The position numbers and the translations under genes are program-made. The notes under the pieces were generated by a model. It was not told the origin of the DNA, searched no databases, and saw nothing but the letters and a program-made list of their open reading frames with translations. 64,000 nucleotides of DNA. Source: Candidatus Flexicrinis affinis (GTDB taxonomy: Bacteria > Chloroflexota > Anaerolineae > Aggregatilineales > Phototrophicaceae). Below, piece after piece: positions 1-8,014 of the stretch. Location of the stretch: positions 496,001-560,000 of the forward strand of contig JADJWE010000009.1 in assembly GCA_016716525.1 (NCBI GenBank), given 5' to 3'. The stretch's first letter is position 1; each line of letters opens with the position of its first letter.

Positions 1-22
1 ATTTGGCTAAGGATGTGACGAT

Positions 23-1009
23 ATGAAGTACCGTGCATTTGGGCGTACCGGTTGGGACGTCTCGGAGGTGAGCTTTGGGGCGTGGGCGATCGGGTCGGCG
101 TGGGGCGCGGTTGACGACAGCGAGTCGATTGCGGCGATGCACACGTGCATCGACAACGGCGTCAACCTGTTCGATACCGCCGACGTGTATGGCGACGGCC
201 ACAGCGAGCAGTTGATCGCCAAGATTCTGCGCGAGCGCAAGGGCGACAAGGTGCGTGTGATCACCAAAGCGGGGCGCCGCCTGCCCAAGCAAACCGTCGA
301 GGGCTATACCAAAGAAAACCTGACGGCGTGGATCGAGCGCAGCCTGACGAATTTGGGCGTCGAGTCGCTCGACCTTGTGCAGCTCCACTGCCCGCCGACC
401 GACCTGTACTATCACCCCGAAGTGTTCGGCTATTTGGACGATCTGATGGCGGACGGGAAGATCCAGCATTACGGCGTGAGCGTCGAACGGGTGGAGGAGG
501 CGCTCAAGGCGATCGAGTATCCGAACGTCAAGTCGGTGCAGATCATCTTCAATATGTTCCGTCATCGCCCCGCCGATCTGTTCTTCGAACAGGCGAAGGC
601 GCGCGACGTGGCCGTGATCGCCCGCGTGCCGTTGGCATCCGGCATGCTCACCGGCAAGATGAAGCCCGATACGCAGTTCGCAAAAGACGACCACCGCAAT
701 TTCAACCGCCATGGCGAGTCGTTCGACGTGGGCGAGACGTTCAGCGGTGTCGACTATGACACAGGGCTGGCGGCCGTCGAGGCGATCCGCGAACTGCTGC
801 CCAAAAACGCGACGATGGCGCAGTTTGCGTTGAAGTGGATTCTGATGTTCGACGCGGTGACGACGGTCATCCCCGGCGCCAAGCGTCCGTCACAGGCAGA
901 GGACAACTGCGCCGCCAGCGATCTCGAGCCGCTCTCGGACGCGCAGATGCACGCCATCGCCAATATCTACAATACGCTCATCCGTCCGCAAGTACATCAG
1001 CGCTGGTAG
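23..1009 (+). CDS. Aldo/keto reductase
   Basis: A 328-residue NAD(P)H-dependent oxidoreductase of the aldo/keto reductase superfamily, expected to be a soluble TIM barrel that reduces aldehydes or ketones. The catalytic tetrad of the family is visible: Asp51 and Tyr56 in DTADVYGDG, Lys82 in ITKAG and His122 in LVQLHCPP. The C-terminal IPGAKRPSQAEDN stretch is the usual cofactor phosphate-binding segment. Length is normal. The ATG follows an AGGAT ribosome site. The next gene starts 13 nt after the stop on the same strand, so the two are probably co-transcribed. Substrate cannot be told from sequence. Confidence 0.93.
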   Translation: MKYRAFGRTGWDVSEVSFGAWAIGSAWGAVDDSESIAAMHTCIDNGVNLFDTADVYGDGHSEQLIAKILRERKGDKVRVITKAGRRLPKQTVEGYTKENLTAWIERSLTNLGVESLDLVQLHCPPTDLYYHPEVFGYLDDLMADGKIQHYGVSVERVEEALKAIEYPNVKSVQIIFNMFRHRPADLFFEQAKARDVAVIARVPLASGMLTGKMKPDTQFAKDDHRNFNRHGESFDVGETFSGVDYDTGLAAVEAIRELLPKNATMAQFALKWILMFDAVTTVIPGAKRPSQAEDNCAASDLEPLSDAQMHAIANIYNTLIRPQVHQRW

Positions 1010-1022
1010 GGCGACGGACAGC

Positions 1023-1982
1023 ATGATTCGAATCCTCACCGCGGACGATCTGCGCGCTGCCCTGCCGATGCCTGCCGCCATCGACGCGATGGCCGCCGCG
1101 TTTTCAGCGTTGAGCGCCGGCGACGTCGAGCAGCCGCTTCGGACGAAACTCACGACACCGCGTGGCGTGACACTCGCAATGCCGGCCTATGCCGACGGCA
1201 CCAGCGCGCTCAAGATCGTATCGGTCTACAGCGAGAATCCGGCACGTGGCCTACCGGCCATCAACGCGCTAGTAGTCGTGCTGGACGGCGAGACTGGCCG
1301 TCCGCAAGCGTTGATCGACGGGACGGCCCTCACGGCGCTGCGCACGGGCGCGGCCAGCGGATTGGCTGCCAAGCTGTTGGCGCGGCCCGTGTCGGAAGTG
1401 CTGGGCGTGATCGGTGCGGGCGGCATGGCTCCGGCGCAGATCGAAGCCGTGTGCGCCGTCCGTCCGATTCACTTGATCCGCATTTACAGCCCGAACCGCG
1501 CCGCCGAGCTGGTCGAGCGCCTGCACGGTAACAACGGCATTGAGGTCGTTCAGGCTGGCTCGGCGCATGACGCCGCGTTCGACTCCGACATCATCATCAC
1601 GTGCACCAACAGCCACACGCCCGTGCTGACGCGCGCCGACGTCTGCCAAGGCGCGCACATTAGCGCGGTTGGCAGCTACACGCCGGCAATGGCCGAGCTG
1701 GCGCCTCAGTTAGTGCATGACGCGCGCGTGTTCATCGATCAGCACGAGGCCGCATGGGCGGAGGCGGGCGAACTGATTCAGGCGCGCGATGGCGGTCTGC
1801 TCGATCCTGCGAACGTCCACGAAATCGGGGCCTTGGTGCGTGGCGAGACTCCCGGGCGCACGCGCCCCGAAGAAATCACCGTGTTCAAGTCGGTCGGCGT
1901 GGCCGCGCAGGATCTGTACGCGGCCAGCGCGGCGTTGATCGCCGCCGAGGAGCGCGGGATCGGCACGTTGGTGGACATGTAG
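1023..1982 (+). CDS. Ornithine cyclodeaminase / mu-crystallin family protein
   Basis: 319 residues, normal for the family. These NAD(P)-dependent enzymes act on amino or imino acids (ornithine cyclodeaminase, alanine dehydrogenase, ketimine reductase). The Rossmann nucleotide-binding loop GAGGMA is at residues 131-136, preceded by the family block ALTALRTGAASGLAA and the substrate-site Lys in ALKIVSVY near residue 64. It lies 13 nt downstream of the aldo/keto reductase, and the pair may share a metabolite, but this is inference. The exact reaction is not decidable, because family members with different activities look alike. Confidence 0.9.
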   Translation: MIRILTADDLRAALPMPAAIDAMAAAFSALSAGDVEQPLRTKLTTPRGVTLAMPAYADGTSALKIVSVYSENPARGLPAINALVVVLDGETGRPQALIDGTALTALRTGAASGLAAKLLARPVSEVLGVIGAGGMAPAQIEAVCAVRPIHLIRIYSPNRAAELVERLHGNNGIEVVQAGSAHDAAFDSDIIITCTNSHTPVLTRADVCQGAHISAVGSYTPAMAELAPQLVHDARVFIDQHEAAWAEAGELIQARDGGLLDPANVHEIGALVRGETPGRTRPEEITVFKSVGVAAQDLYAASAALIAAEERGIGTLVDM

Positions 1983-1995
1983 ATAGTTAAGAGGA

Positions 1996-2164
1996 GTCAG
2001 TGTTCAGAAATCAGTTGTCAGTGTCGAGCAGGCTTCCTGCGTGGCCCGATGTCGGCGGGGCGAATATCCCAGATATTGAGGGCGATCCACCGGGTCGCCC
2101 TCTACTGAACCGGCCGAATCATGCCCTGACAACTGACTCCTGACAACTGGTTCCTGACTCCTGA
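1996..2164. repeat. Interspersed palindromic repeat, copy 1 (CAGTTGTCAG family)
   Basis: The spacer between two convergent genes holds an imperfect inverted repeat. The left arm (1996-2023) contains CAGTTGTCAG and the right arm (2124-2164) contains CTGACAACTG, then TGACAACTG again. The left arm shares the 16-mer TCAGAAATCAGTTGTC with the copy at 37795-37810. Related arms lie at 42079-42132 and 61856-61886. It may also act as a bidirectional transcription barrier between the converging genes. Confidence 0.75.
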
Positions 2165-2175
2165 ATACTTCCTTC

Positions 2176-4230
2176 CTAGAACTCGAGTCCGAACTGCTGG
2201 GCGAAGAACGTGAACTGGTCGGCGACCGAGTCGAGGATGAACGCCAGCGGCTTGCCGATACCGTGGCCGACGCGCGTCTCGACATGCAGCAGAATCGGCG
2301 CGTCGCCGCCCTGCGCCGCTTGCATCGCCGCCGCGAACTTGTACGCGTGCGCCGGCACGACACGATCATCGTGAGAGCCGGTCGTGATCAACGTGGGCGG
2401 ATACTTGGCGCCGGGCTTGATGTTGTGCAGCGGTGAGTAGGCTTTCAGCCATTCGTACTGCTCCGGGTCTTCGCTGCTGCCGTACTCGCCGATCCACAGC
2501 CGGCCGATCGTGAAGTGCTGGTAGCGCAGCATGTCGGTGAGCGGCACGGCCACGACCGCCGCGCCGTAAAGGTCGGGCCGCTGGGTGATGGCCGCGCTGG
2601 TGAGTAAGCCGCCGTTGCTTCCACCCTGAATGCCGAGCCGCGACCGGTGCGTGATACCGTTGGCCTCCAGCCATTCGGCGGCAGCGTGAAGGTCGTCGAA
2701 TACGGCCTGTTTCTTCGCGAGCATGCCGGCCTTGTGCCAGTCTTCGCCGTATTCGCCGCCGCCGCGCAGGTTGGGTACAGCGACGACGCCCCCGAGTTCG
2801 AGCCACGCCATCCACGGCGCGCCCTGCACCCCGAACGACGGCATGACCGGAACGGCAAACCCACCGTAGGCCGTCATGTAGACGGGCGCGCGCCCATCCA
2901 GTTGCACGTCGGCGCGGTGGACGATGAACATCGGCACCCTCGTGCCATCCTTGCTCGGATAGAAGACCTGATCGACAAGAATGGACGACGGGTCGAAATC
3001 CAGCTTGGGCGGGCGGAATGCAGTTACGGTGCCATCCGGCACGTCGACGCGGAAGACGGTCGGCGGGTAGGCGAACGACTCGAAGCGGATGTAGAAGTCC
3101 GTGTCGTCGGCCTCGCCGAAGCTGTTCATGCCGATCGTGCCGAGCGTCGGCAGATCGACCGAGCGCACGTGCTGGCCGTCGATCGTGTAGTAGTCGATGC
3201 GGCTGGTCACGTCTTTGAGGCTGAGCACAACCATGTGGCCGTTACACAGCGCCGCACCGCCGAAATAGCCGGACACCACGCCTTCGCTCTCGGCGATGAC
3301 CTCGTGCATCACGCCGGGCGCATCGAGGTCGACGTAGACGACCCGACCACGTGGCGCGCCGTGCAGCGTCACCATGTAGAAGCGCGTGCCGATGTTCCCT
3401 GAGAAGGCACTGATCTCCGAATCGTCATCCACCAGCTTCACCACCTCACCGGGGCGGTCGAGCGGCAGCACCCAGACCCGGTTGCCGTTCAGGTCTTTCC
3501 ACGTGTTGAGGACGATGTACTTCTTGTCGTCGGTGAGGATCGGGACGTGGTTGAGTTCGGGCCGGTCGGGTGTCTCGAAGATCAGCGTGTCGTCGGATTG
3601 CGGCGTGCCGATACGATGCAGCCACACTTGGCTGAACTGCATGTCGTTGCCGCTCTTTTCCGGGTAGCGGGCGTAGTAGAACGCGCTGCCGTCCGCAAGC
3701 CAGCCGATCGGCGTGTAGCGGGTGCGCTCCAATACATCGGGCAGGTTCTCACCCGTTGCGACGTTCAGGATACGCACCACATTCCAGTCCGAGCCGCCGT
3801 CGGCGATGGCATACGCGAGCAGCTTGCCATCCGGGCTGGGTTTGAAGACCGGGACGGCCACCGTGCCATCGTCGCTCAGCGTATTGACGTCGAGCACGAC
3901 GCGCATCTCTCCGGTCGTCTCATCCATCACCATAATCTTGGGCTGGGATGTCGTGCCGTCGTTCTCGAAGAAGAACAGCTTGCCCGCAGCCTTGGTCGGC
4001 GGGGTGACCTTGTTGAACTTTGCGAGCGTGTTGAGCCGTTTGCGCAAGTGCTTCCAGCGTGCGTCCTCGCGCAAGATCGACTCGGTGACGGCGGTCTGCG
4101 CCTCGGCCCAGTCGAGCACTTCGCGCGACTTCATTTCTTCCAACCAGCGGTACGGATCGGGGACCGCTTCTCCGTGGTACGTGTCGACATGGTCGATCGT
4201 GCGGGACGCGGGGTAGTCGATGCGCGGCAT
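2176..4230 (-). CDS. Prolyl oligopeptidase family serine peptidase (S9A)
   Basis: A 684-residue serine peptidase that cleaves short peptides after proline. An N-terminal beta-propeller covers roughly residues 70-390 and a C-terminal alpha/beta-hydrolase domain follows. The catalytic triad is readable: Ser near 539 in GGSNGGLL, Asp near 622 in GSHDDRVVP, His near 657 in VGHGIGKP. The N-terminus DPYRWLEEM is the family signature. I chose the ATG at 4230 because a GGAG site sits just upstream and family members begin here; an in-frame ATG at 4296 has no such support. No signal peptide is seen, so it is probably cytoplasmic. It converges on the upstream plus-strand pair across a repeat. Confidence 0.93.
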   Translation of the reverse strand: MPRIDYPASRTIDHVDTYHGEAVPDPYRWLEEMKSREVLDWAEAQTAVTESILREDARWKHLRKRLNTLAKFNKVTPPTKAAGKLFFFENDGTTSQPKIMVMDETTGEMRVVLDVNTLSDDGTVAVPVFKPSPDGKLLAYAIADGGSDWNVVRILNVATGENLPDVLERTRYTPIGWLADGSAFYYARYPEKSGNDMQFSQVWLHRIGTPQSDDTLIFETPDRPELNHVPILTDDKKYIVLNTWKDLNGNRVWVLPLDRPGEVVKLVDDDSEISAFSGNIGTRFYMVTLHGAPRGRVVYVDLDAPGVMHEVIAESEGVVSGYFGGAALCNGHMVVLSLKDVTSRIDYYTIDGQHVRSVDLPTLGTIGMNSFGEADDTDFYIRFESFAYPPTVFRVDVPDGTVTAFRPPKLDFDPSSILVDQVFYPSKDGTRVPMFIVHRADVQLDGRAPVYMTAYGGFAVPVMPSFGVQGAPWMAWLELGGVVAVPNLRGGGEYGEDWHKAGMLAKKQAVFDDLHAAAEWLEANGITHRSRLGIQGGSNGGLLTSAAITQRPDLYGAAVVAVPLTDMLRYQHFTIGRLWIGEYGSSEDPEQYEWLKAYSPLHNIKPGAKYPPTLITTGSHDDRVVPAHAYKFAAAMQAAQGGDAPILLHVETRVGHGIGKPLAFILDSVADQFTFFAQQFGLEF

Positions 4231-4338
4231 GGTGTCTCCATTCGTTGACGGGTCGAGTGCCGGGGCCGCGCTGCGGCGACCCCGGGAACCAGACAAGTGT
4301 AACGTTGCGCAACGCCGGATGCGAGACGTTGCGGATTG

Positions 4339-4968
4339 CTATGGTCGGGCATAGGCGGCGCGGACGCGGGCGTGCGCCATGCCGGTCAGATGTATGCCGT
4401 GCGGGTTCCGCCCGAAGGCGAGCCGCTTGGCCCACGATGTCGATACGCCGCGAAGCGCCGCGGCGTCGAGGTCGACCGTGCGCAGCATGTCGAAGCCGGC
4501 GTCCGCGAGGCTGTCGCGCACTTGCTGCGCGCCGTCTTTGAGCGACCACCCCGCCTCCGCGAGCGCACCACCATTGAGCCGCACCTCGACGAGCGCACCG
4601 GGCAGGCACGCCGCGGCGATCCCGTCTAGGACCGGCGAGGTGATGTCGAGCAGACCGTCGAGCAGGCTACCCCACGGGAAGTTGACCGTCACGCTCGACG
4701 CCATGCCGTGCAGCATCACCGGCAACTGCTCGGCATTGGCGATGACGAACAGTGCGTTATCGGGTGCGTTGCGCGAGCGATCCACGAGGTTCTCTCGGCA
4801 TGCGTCCAGCCCGATCACGAACCGGTGGGGGTGCTTCGTGGCATGATGAACGACATAGCGGCCGTCCCCGGTGCCAATGTCGAGATGGATAGCTCCATAG
4901 GCGTTTACGCGCGCGGCGAATGCGTTTGCGCTCAGTACGACCGTGCGTTTTCCTTGCATGATCTCCAT
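4339..4968 (-). CDS. KamB/NpmA-like 16S rRNA (adenine-1408-N1) methyltransferase
   Basis: A 209-residue class I SAM-dependent methyltransferase resembling the KamB/NpmA family, which methylates N1 of A1408 in 16S rRNA and blocks aminoglycoside binding. Family-typical blocks appear in order: MQGKR near the start, the SAM loop LDIGTGDGRYV (about 29-39), VIGLDACRENL, the segment NALFVIANAEQLP, the FPWGSLLDGLL block (about 98-108), and a C-terminal STSWAKRLAFGRNP with the invariant S-W-x-x-R-L pattern. Start 4968 has an AGGAGA site; a second ATG at 4959 is possible. Known producers and pathogens carry this gene for self-protection or resistance; here nothing adjacent suggests aminoglycoside biosynthesis. 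Specificity is inferred from remembered family sequences. Confidence 0.75.
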   Translation of the reverse strand: MEIMQGKRTVVLSANAFAARVNAYGAIHLDIGTGDGRYVVHHATKHPHRFVIGLDACRENLVDRSRNAPDNALFVIANAEQLPVMLHGMASSVTVNFPWGSLLDGLLDITSPVLDGIAAACLPGALVEVRLNGGALAEAGWSLKDGAQQVRDSLADAGFDMLRTVDLDAAALRGVSTSWAKRLAFGRNPHGIHLTGMAHARVRAAYARP

Positions 4969-5558
4969 GCGAGTTCTCCTCTGCTGTCTTGTCGGATGGA
5001 AGTGGACAGAGACGGCAGAGGAGGCGGAGCACGGGCAGCATTAGACGCCTCACGGACGGCGCGGGGTCAAGCACCGTCGAGGTCGTCGGGGGTTGGTTTC
5101 TTTCGAAGCGGGAGGAACGCCAAATAGGCCCTGAGGCGGGCCGGAGAGGGGCGTTCGTGTGAGGTTGTGCTAGCTAGCGACTAGCAGGGCGGGCGAGCGA
5201 ACTGCCTGTACGTATGCACGCCGATTGACTTTCTAGGTCACGCGGACCGTGGTGTTCGATACCGAACAGTATACGCGACTTTTCACGGTGTGCGCCGACC
5301 AAACAGTGGGGCGCTGCCCGAAGCGATGTCAGATGGATGTGCGTCTGAATCGGTACCCTCACCCTAGCCCTCTCCCTCAGGGAGAGGGAACCCAGCTCGA
5401 TTGCCAATCTGCTCAATCTTGAGCGCCGGTCTTTGCAGGTGCTCATGAGGGATTTCGAGCCAACTCCCCTTCTCCATGAGCGAGAAGGGGGTAGGGGATG
5501 AGGGCCTCGCAGCGGCCCAGTCATAACTCGAGTTTCGCAGCCTATACTCGGAATCAAA
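4969..5558. other. 590-bp gene-free spacer with palindromic repeat
   Basis: I see no supported gene between the methyltransferase and rho. The stretch carries the inverted repeat described at 5354-5505 and, at its right edge, the rho terminator. The long open frames crossing it have no family resemblance and are rich in Arg/Ser/Pro, typical of frame shadows in GC-rich DNA. Confidence 0.6.
5354..5505. repeat. CCCTCACCC / GGGGATGAGGG palindromic intergenic repeat
   Basis: An outer inverted repeat (ACCCTCACCC at the left, GGGGATGAGGGC at the right) encloses two smaller hairpins: CCCTCTCCCT-CAGGGAGAGGG at the left and CCCCTTCTC-GAGAAGGGGG at the right. A related copy is split across 41745-41979. 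This type of G/C-skewed snapback repeat is common in spacers of filamentous Chloroflexota genomes; no coding capacity is seen. Confidence 0.65.
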
Positions 5559-5585
5559 ACCGGCCCACGCACTTCGCGGGCCGGT
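5550..5585 (-). terminator. Intrinsic terminator of rho
   Basis: Read on the minus strand, ACCGGCCC (5585-5578) pairs with GGGCCGGT (5566-5559) around an 11-nt loop, directly followed by TTTTGATT. It lies about 25 nt after the rho stop codon, so the gene for the Rho factor is itself ended by a factor-independent terminator. Confidence 0.8.
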
Positions 5586-5609
5586 GTGAGTCGTGGTCGT
5601 AGAAGGCGG

Positions 5610-6908
5610 CTAGCGCCAGGCGCGAGCCATCGCGCCGACCGTCGACGCGTTGCTGGTGAGGCTGTTGAGGAAGTCCTCGTTGCTGTCGTATTGGCGCAGG
5701 GTCTGCAGGAGCTGTTCGGTCGCGCCGGCCTGCCCGACGGTCTCGTCCTCGGCCAAGTGCGACCACATCCGCCGCAGCAGATACACACGCTGGAGCACGT
5801 CCGGCCCGAGCAGAAGCTCCTCGCGGCGGGTTGACGACTGTTCGACATCGAAAGCCGGGAACACGCGGCGCTCCTGCAGCTTGCGGCTGAGGTGCAGCTC
5901 CATGTTGCCGGTGCCTTTGAATTCCTCGTAGATCAGGTCATCCATCTTGCTGCCGGTATTGACGAGGCAGGTCGCAACGATGGTGAGCGATCCGCCCTCC
6001 TCGACGTTGCGGGCCGCGCCGAAGAATCGTTTGGGCGGTTGAATCGCCATCGGGTCGAGGCCGCCGGAGAGCGTGCGTCCGCTGGTCGGGACGACGAGGT
6101 TATAGGCACGGGCGAGGCGCGTGATCGAATCGACCAGCAGCACGACGTCTTTCTTGCCTTCGACGAGGCGCTTGGCGCGTTCGAGCGCCATCTCCGCCAC
6201 CTGCACGTGATGATGCACGGGATCGTCGAACGTCGACGCGACAACTTCGGCGTCGACCGAGCGGTCCATGTCGGTGACTTCTTCCGGGCGCTCGCCGATC
6301 AGCACCATCATCAGATGGACGTCGGGATAATTGTGGCTGATGGCGTTGGCGATTTCTTTGAGGATGGTCGTCTTACCGGCCTTTGGCGGCGAAACGATCA
6401 GTCCGCGCTGCCCGCGCCCGACCGGGGCGATCAGGTTAAGCAGGCGGGTAGAGAGGATGCGCGGCGAGGTTTCGAGATCGAAGCGGACTTCAGGGAAGAT
6501 CGGCGTGAGATCCTCGAAATTGGGCCGCACTTTGTTCTCGTCCGGCGCGACGCCGTTAACCGCGTCGACCCGCAGCAGGCCGTGATACTTCTCGTTGTCT
6601 TTCGGAGGCCGCACCTGCCCGATGACCATATCACCGGTGCGCAGGTTGAACCGCTTGATCTGGGCTTGAGCGACATAGATGTCGTTCGGGCCCGGCAGGT
6701 ACTTGTCTGCACGCAGGAATCCGACCCCGTCATGCGTGATTTCGAGTACGCCGCCGCGCAGCTTGAGGCCGCGGCGCTCGGCGTCGGCGCGCATGAGCTG
6801 CAGGATCAGATCCGGCTTCTTCAGCCGGCTGTAGCGCTGAATTCCCGCATCGCGTGCCTGCTGGCGGAGTTCGTCTAGCGTGAGTTGTTCGAGTTGTGCA
6901 ATATCCAT
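5610..6908 (-). CDS. rho: Transcription termination factor Rho
   Basis: The hexameric RNA-dependent ATPase that terminates transcription. At 432 residues it has the normal length with no large N-terminal insertion. The N-terminal helical domain holds LTLDELRQQARDAGI; the RNA-binding cold-shock-like domain (about 48-125) contains GVGFLRADKYLPGPNDIYV; Walker A is PPKAGKTT (about 174-181); Walker B is VVLLVDSITRLARAYN (about 255-270); the R-loop region is KGTGNMELHLSRKL. Rho is usually autoregulated by termination in its own leader; a strong promoter about 200 nt upstream leaves room for that here. It appears monocistronic: own promoter at 7118-7146, own terminator at 5550-5585. Confidence 0.98.
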   Translation of the reverse strand: MDIAQLEQLTLDELRQQARDAGIQRYSRLKKPDLILQLMRADAERRGLKLRGGVLEITHDGVGFLRADKYLPGPNDIYVAQAQIKRFNLRTGDMVIGQVRPPKDNEKYHGLLRVDAVNGVAPDENKVRPNFEDLTPIFPEVRFDLETSPRILSTRLLNLIAPVGRGQRGLIVSPPKAGKTTILKEIANAISHNYPDVHLMMVLIGERPEEVTDMDRSVDAEVVASTFDDPVHHHVQVAEMALERAKRLVEGKKDVVLLVDSITRLARAYNLVVPTSGRTLSGGLDPMAIQPPKRFFGAARNVEEGGSLTIVATCLVNTGSKMDDLIYEEFKGTGNMELHLSRKLQERRVFPAFDVEQSSTRREELLLGPDVLQRVYLLRRMWSHLAEDETVGQAGATEQLLQTLRQYDSNEDFLNSLTSNASTVGAMARAWR

Positions 6909-7117
6909 CGTTCCGTCCGGAGGGGCCGCGGCGGGCTGCTAAGGGTGGGCGATCAGCGATGCGCGATCTATGCCAAATACTGGGCAATTACGCATATACG
7001 ATCCGGTCAAAAGGGTATGACTGCGCGTGATTCACAGCGGTGCGCTGCAGCGCGCAGTGAGGCGGGGAAACCCGGCTCCGAAGGTGTAGTCAGGCAAGAT
7101 CTGCCTCAACTGAGCGC

Positions 7118-7146
7118 AATATAGCAGATTCCGCCAGCGGCGTCAA
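7118..7146 (-). promoter_or_regulatory. Sigma-70-type promoter of rho
   Basis: Minus strand TTGACG (7146-7141), a 17-nt spacer, then TATATT (7123-7118). Both hexamers are close to consensus with ideal spacing. Initiation near 7111 would give a leader of about 200 nt before the rho start at 6908, long enough for the autoregulatory leader known for rho in other bacteria. Confidence 0.75.
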
Positions 7147-7177
7147 ACGGTTTCCTTAATGTTTGGGAAATTATCGG

Positions 7178-7576
7178 TCAATCGTCCGCAGCTGTCGACG
7201 GGGGCGGCTGCGTAGCCTCGGCCAAGCTGCGCTCGACGGACTCCATCGATTTGCCGGCCATGAGCTGCTTTGCCGCGTCGTGATAGGGTAGAGCTTCGTC
7301 CGGCGATGCGCCACCAAACTGCTCGCCGAACTGCTGGAACATCTGGCCGACCTGCTTGGATTCGCCCGACTCGAAGACGTTGAGCATTTCGTCGGAGGAC
7401 AGCTTGGTAAAATCCCGGCTGGAACGCGGGATAGCCACGCCGGAAATCAGGCGGCTGAGCGCTGTGCTCCCGCACGACGGGCAGGCCGGAGCGAGGGCAT
7501 CGTATTCGGCATAGGTGGCGACCGTCACGGTGAAGCGCGTGCGGCAGTCTTTGCAGCGGAAGTCGTAGTCGTGCAT
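7178..7576 (-). CDS. FmdB-family zinc ribbon protein
   Basis: 132 residues. The N-terminus is a zinc ribbon of the FmdB (CxxC_CxxC_SSSS) type: Cys8 and Cys11 in RCKDC, Cys32 and Cys35 in CPSCGS, followed by a basic/hydrophobic turn. The remaining hundred residues are polar and probably disordered or helical, with EQFGGASPDEALPYHDAAKQLMAGKS (split by eye into small helices). Start 7576 is chosen because MHDYDFRC is the standard beginning of these proteins; longer in-frame starts add unrelated low-complexity sequence. The role of the family is unsettled; regulatory functions have been proposed. Its stop lies 32 nt from the rho promoter, but the two genes are not obviously linked in function. 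Confidence 0.8.
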   Translation of the reverse strand: MHDYDFRCKDCRTRFTVTVATYAEYDALAPACPSCGSTALSRLISGVAIPRSSRDFTKLSSDEMLNVFESGESKQVGQMFQQFGEQFGGASPDEALPYHDAAKQLMAGKSMESVERSLAEATQPPPSTAADD

Positions 7577-7701
7577 GGCGTCCAATGGAAGTCGGCGGAA
7601 ACATCGGCAGGAGTATAGCGCGGCAGTGTTAGACGCGGATTGGTGGGTTGGGCGCAGTCTAAGCAGCATGCGAGAGGCCGATGAGACTTGGCCTGTTTCG
7701 C

Positions 7702-7730
7702 TTGCCATGTGAGCAGAACCCGCCTATACT
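7702..7730 (+). promoter_or_regulatory. Orphan sigma-70-type promoter reading away from fmdB
   Basis: TTGCCA (7702-7707), 17 nt, TATACT (7725-7730) on the plus strand. The predicted start near 7737 sits just before the 7740-7766 palindrome. No plus-strand gene lies downstream; the transcript would cross three hairpins and then run antisense to the anti-sigma gene, so a non-coding RNA is the simplest product. Confidence 0.55.
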
Positions 7731-7739
7731 GGCAGTATC

Positions 7740-7766
7740 GTTTACAACATATTGAATGTTGTGAAC
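7740..7766. promoter_or_regulatory. Operator-like inverted repeat
   Basis: Arms GTTTACAACAT and ATGTTGTGAAC match in 10 of 11 positions around the 5-nt centre ATTGA. It is AT-rich within GC-rich surroundings and starts about 3 nt past the predicted transcription start of the orphan promoter, where a bound dimeric repressor would block initiation. Confidence 0.5.
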
Positions 7767-7971
7767 GACTGAACATCGCGTGATCGTGGCGGGAAGCGCA
7801 GCCCGTGGCCTCCTTGCTGGCGAAGATGTGACAACGTACGGCAGACGCAATCCCTTTACCGTTAGCCGCGTTTCATCCGCCACCGATTACGGCCGCTGCA
7901 GTTAGGCGAGAGCTGCAGCGGTTACGGCGGGCCGGCCTGCCCAATGGCCGGTGCGTGGTGTCCCCTCCTTT

Positions 7972-8010
7972 GCAAGTTCGCTGCTGGCTTCCGGTCAGCG
8001 GCGAACTTGC
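7972..8010 (-). terminator. Stem-loop after the sigma/anti-sigma operon
   Basis: A 15-bp stem with one G-U pair (arms 7972-7986 and 7996-8010) and a 9-nt loop begins five nucleotides after the anti-sigma stop codon. There is no T-run, so it is either a Rho-assisted terminator or a 3' stabilising structure. Confidence 0.5.
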
Positions 8011-8014
8011 GCGT

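Larger units (their letters stand above)
7737..8011 (+). ncRNA. Candidate structured RNA
   Basis: Inferred from a good promoter with no downstream gene, three compact hairpins in 120 nt and a last long stem-loop at 7972-8010. I checked by eye for RNase P, tmRNA, SRP, 6S and common riboswitch signatures and recognised none. The end is placed at the last hairpin, which lacks a T-run on this strand, so the boundary is uncertain. The hairpins might instead belong only to the end of the sigma/anti-sigma mRNA. Confidence 0.28.
7577..8014. other. 438-bp spacer with promoter, operator-like palindrome and three hairpins
   Basis: No gene can be supported here. The stretch contains a plus-strand promoter (7702-7730), a 27-bp imperfect palindrome (7740-7766), and hairpins at 7893-7921 (CCGCTGCAG/CTGCAGCGG), 7932-7951 (CCGGCC/GGCCGG) and 7972-8010. 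The elements are described separately. Confidence 0.6.

Noticed and set aside
5174..5848. 224-codon minus-strand frame over the rho 3' spacer
   Set aside because: It spans the rho terminator, a repeat and the rho coding end out of frame; no protein character.
5892..6878. 328-codon plus-strand open frame opposite rho
   Set aside because: Antisense to a certain gene, with composition that mirrors the rho codons and no family resemblance.
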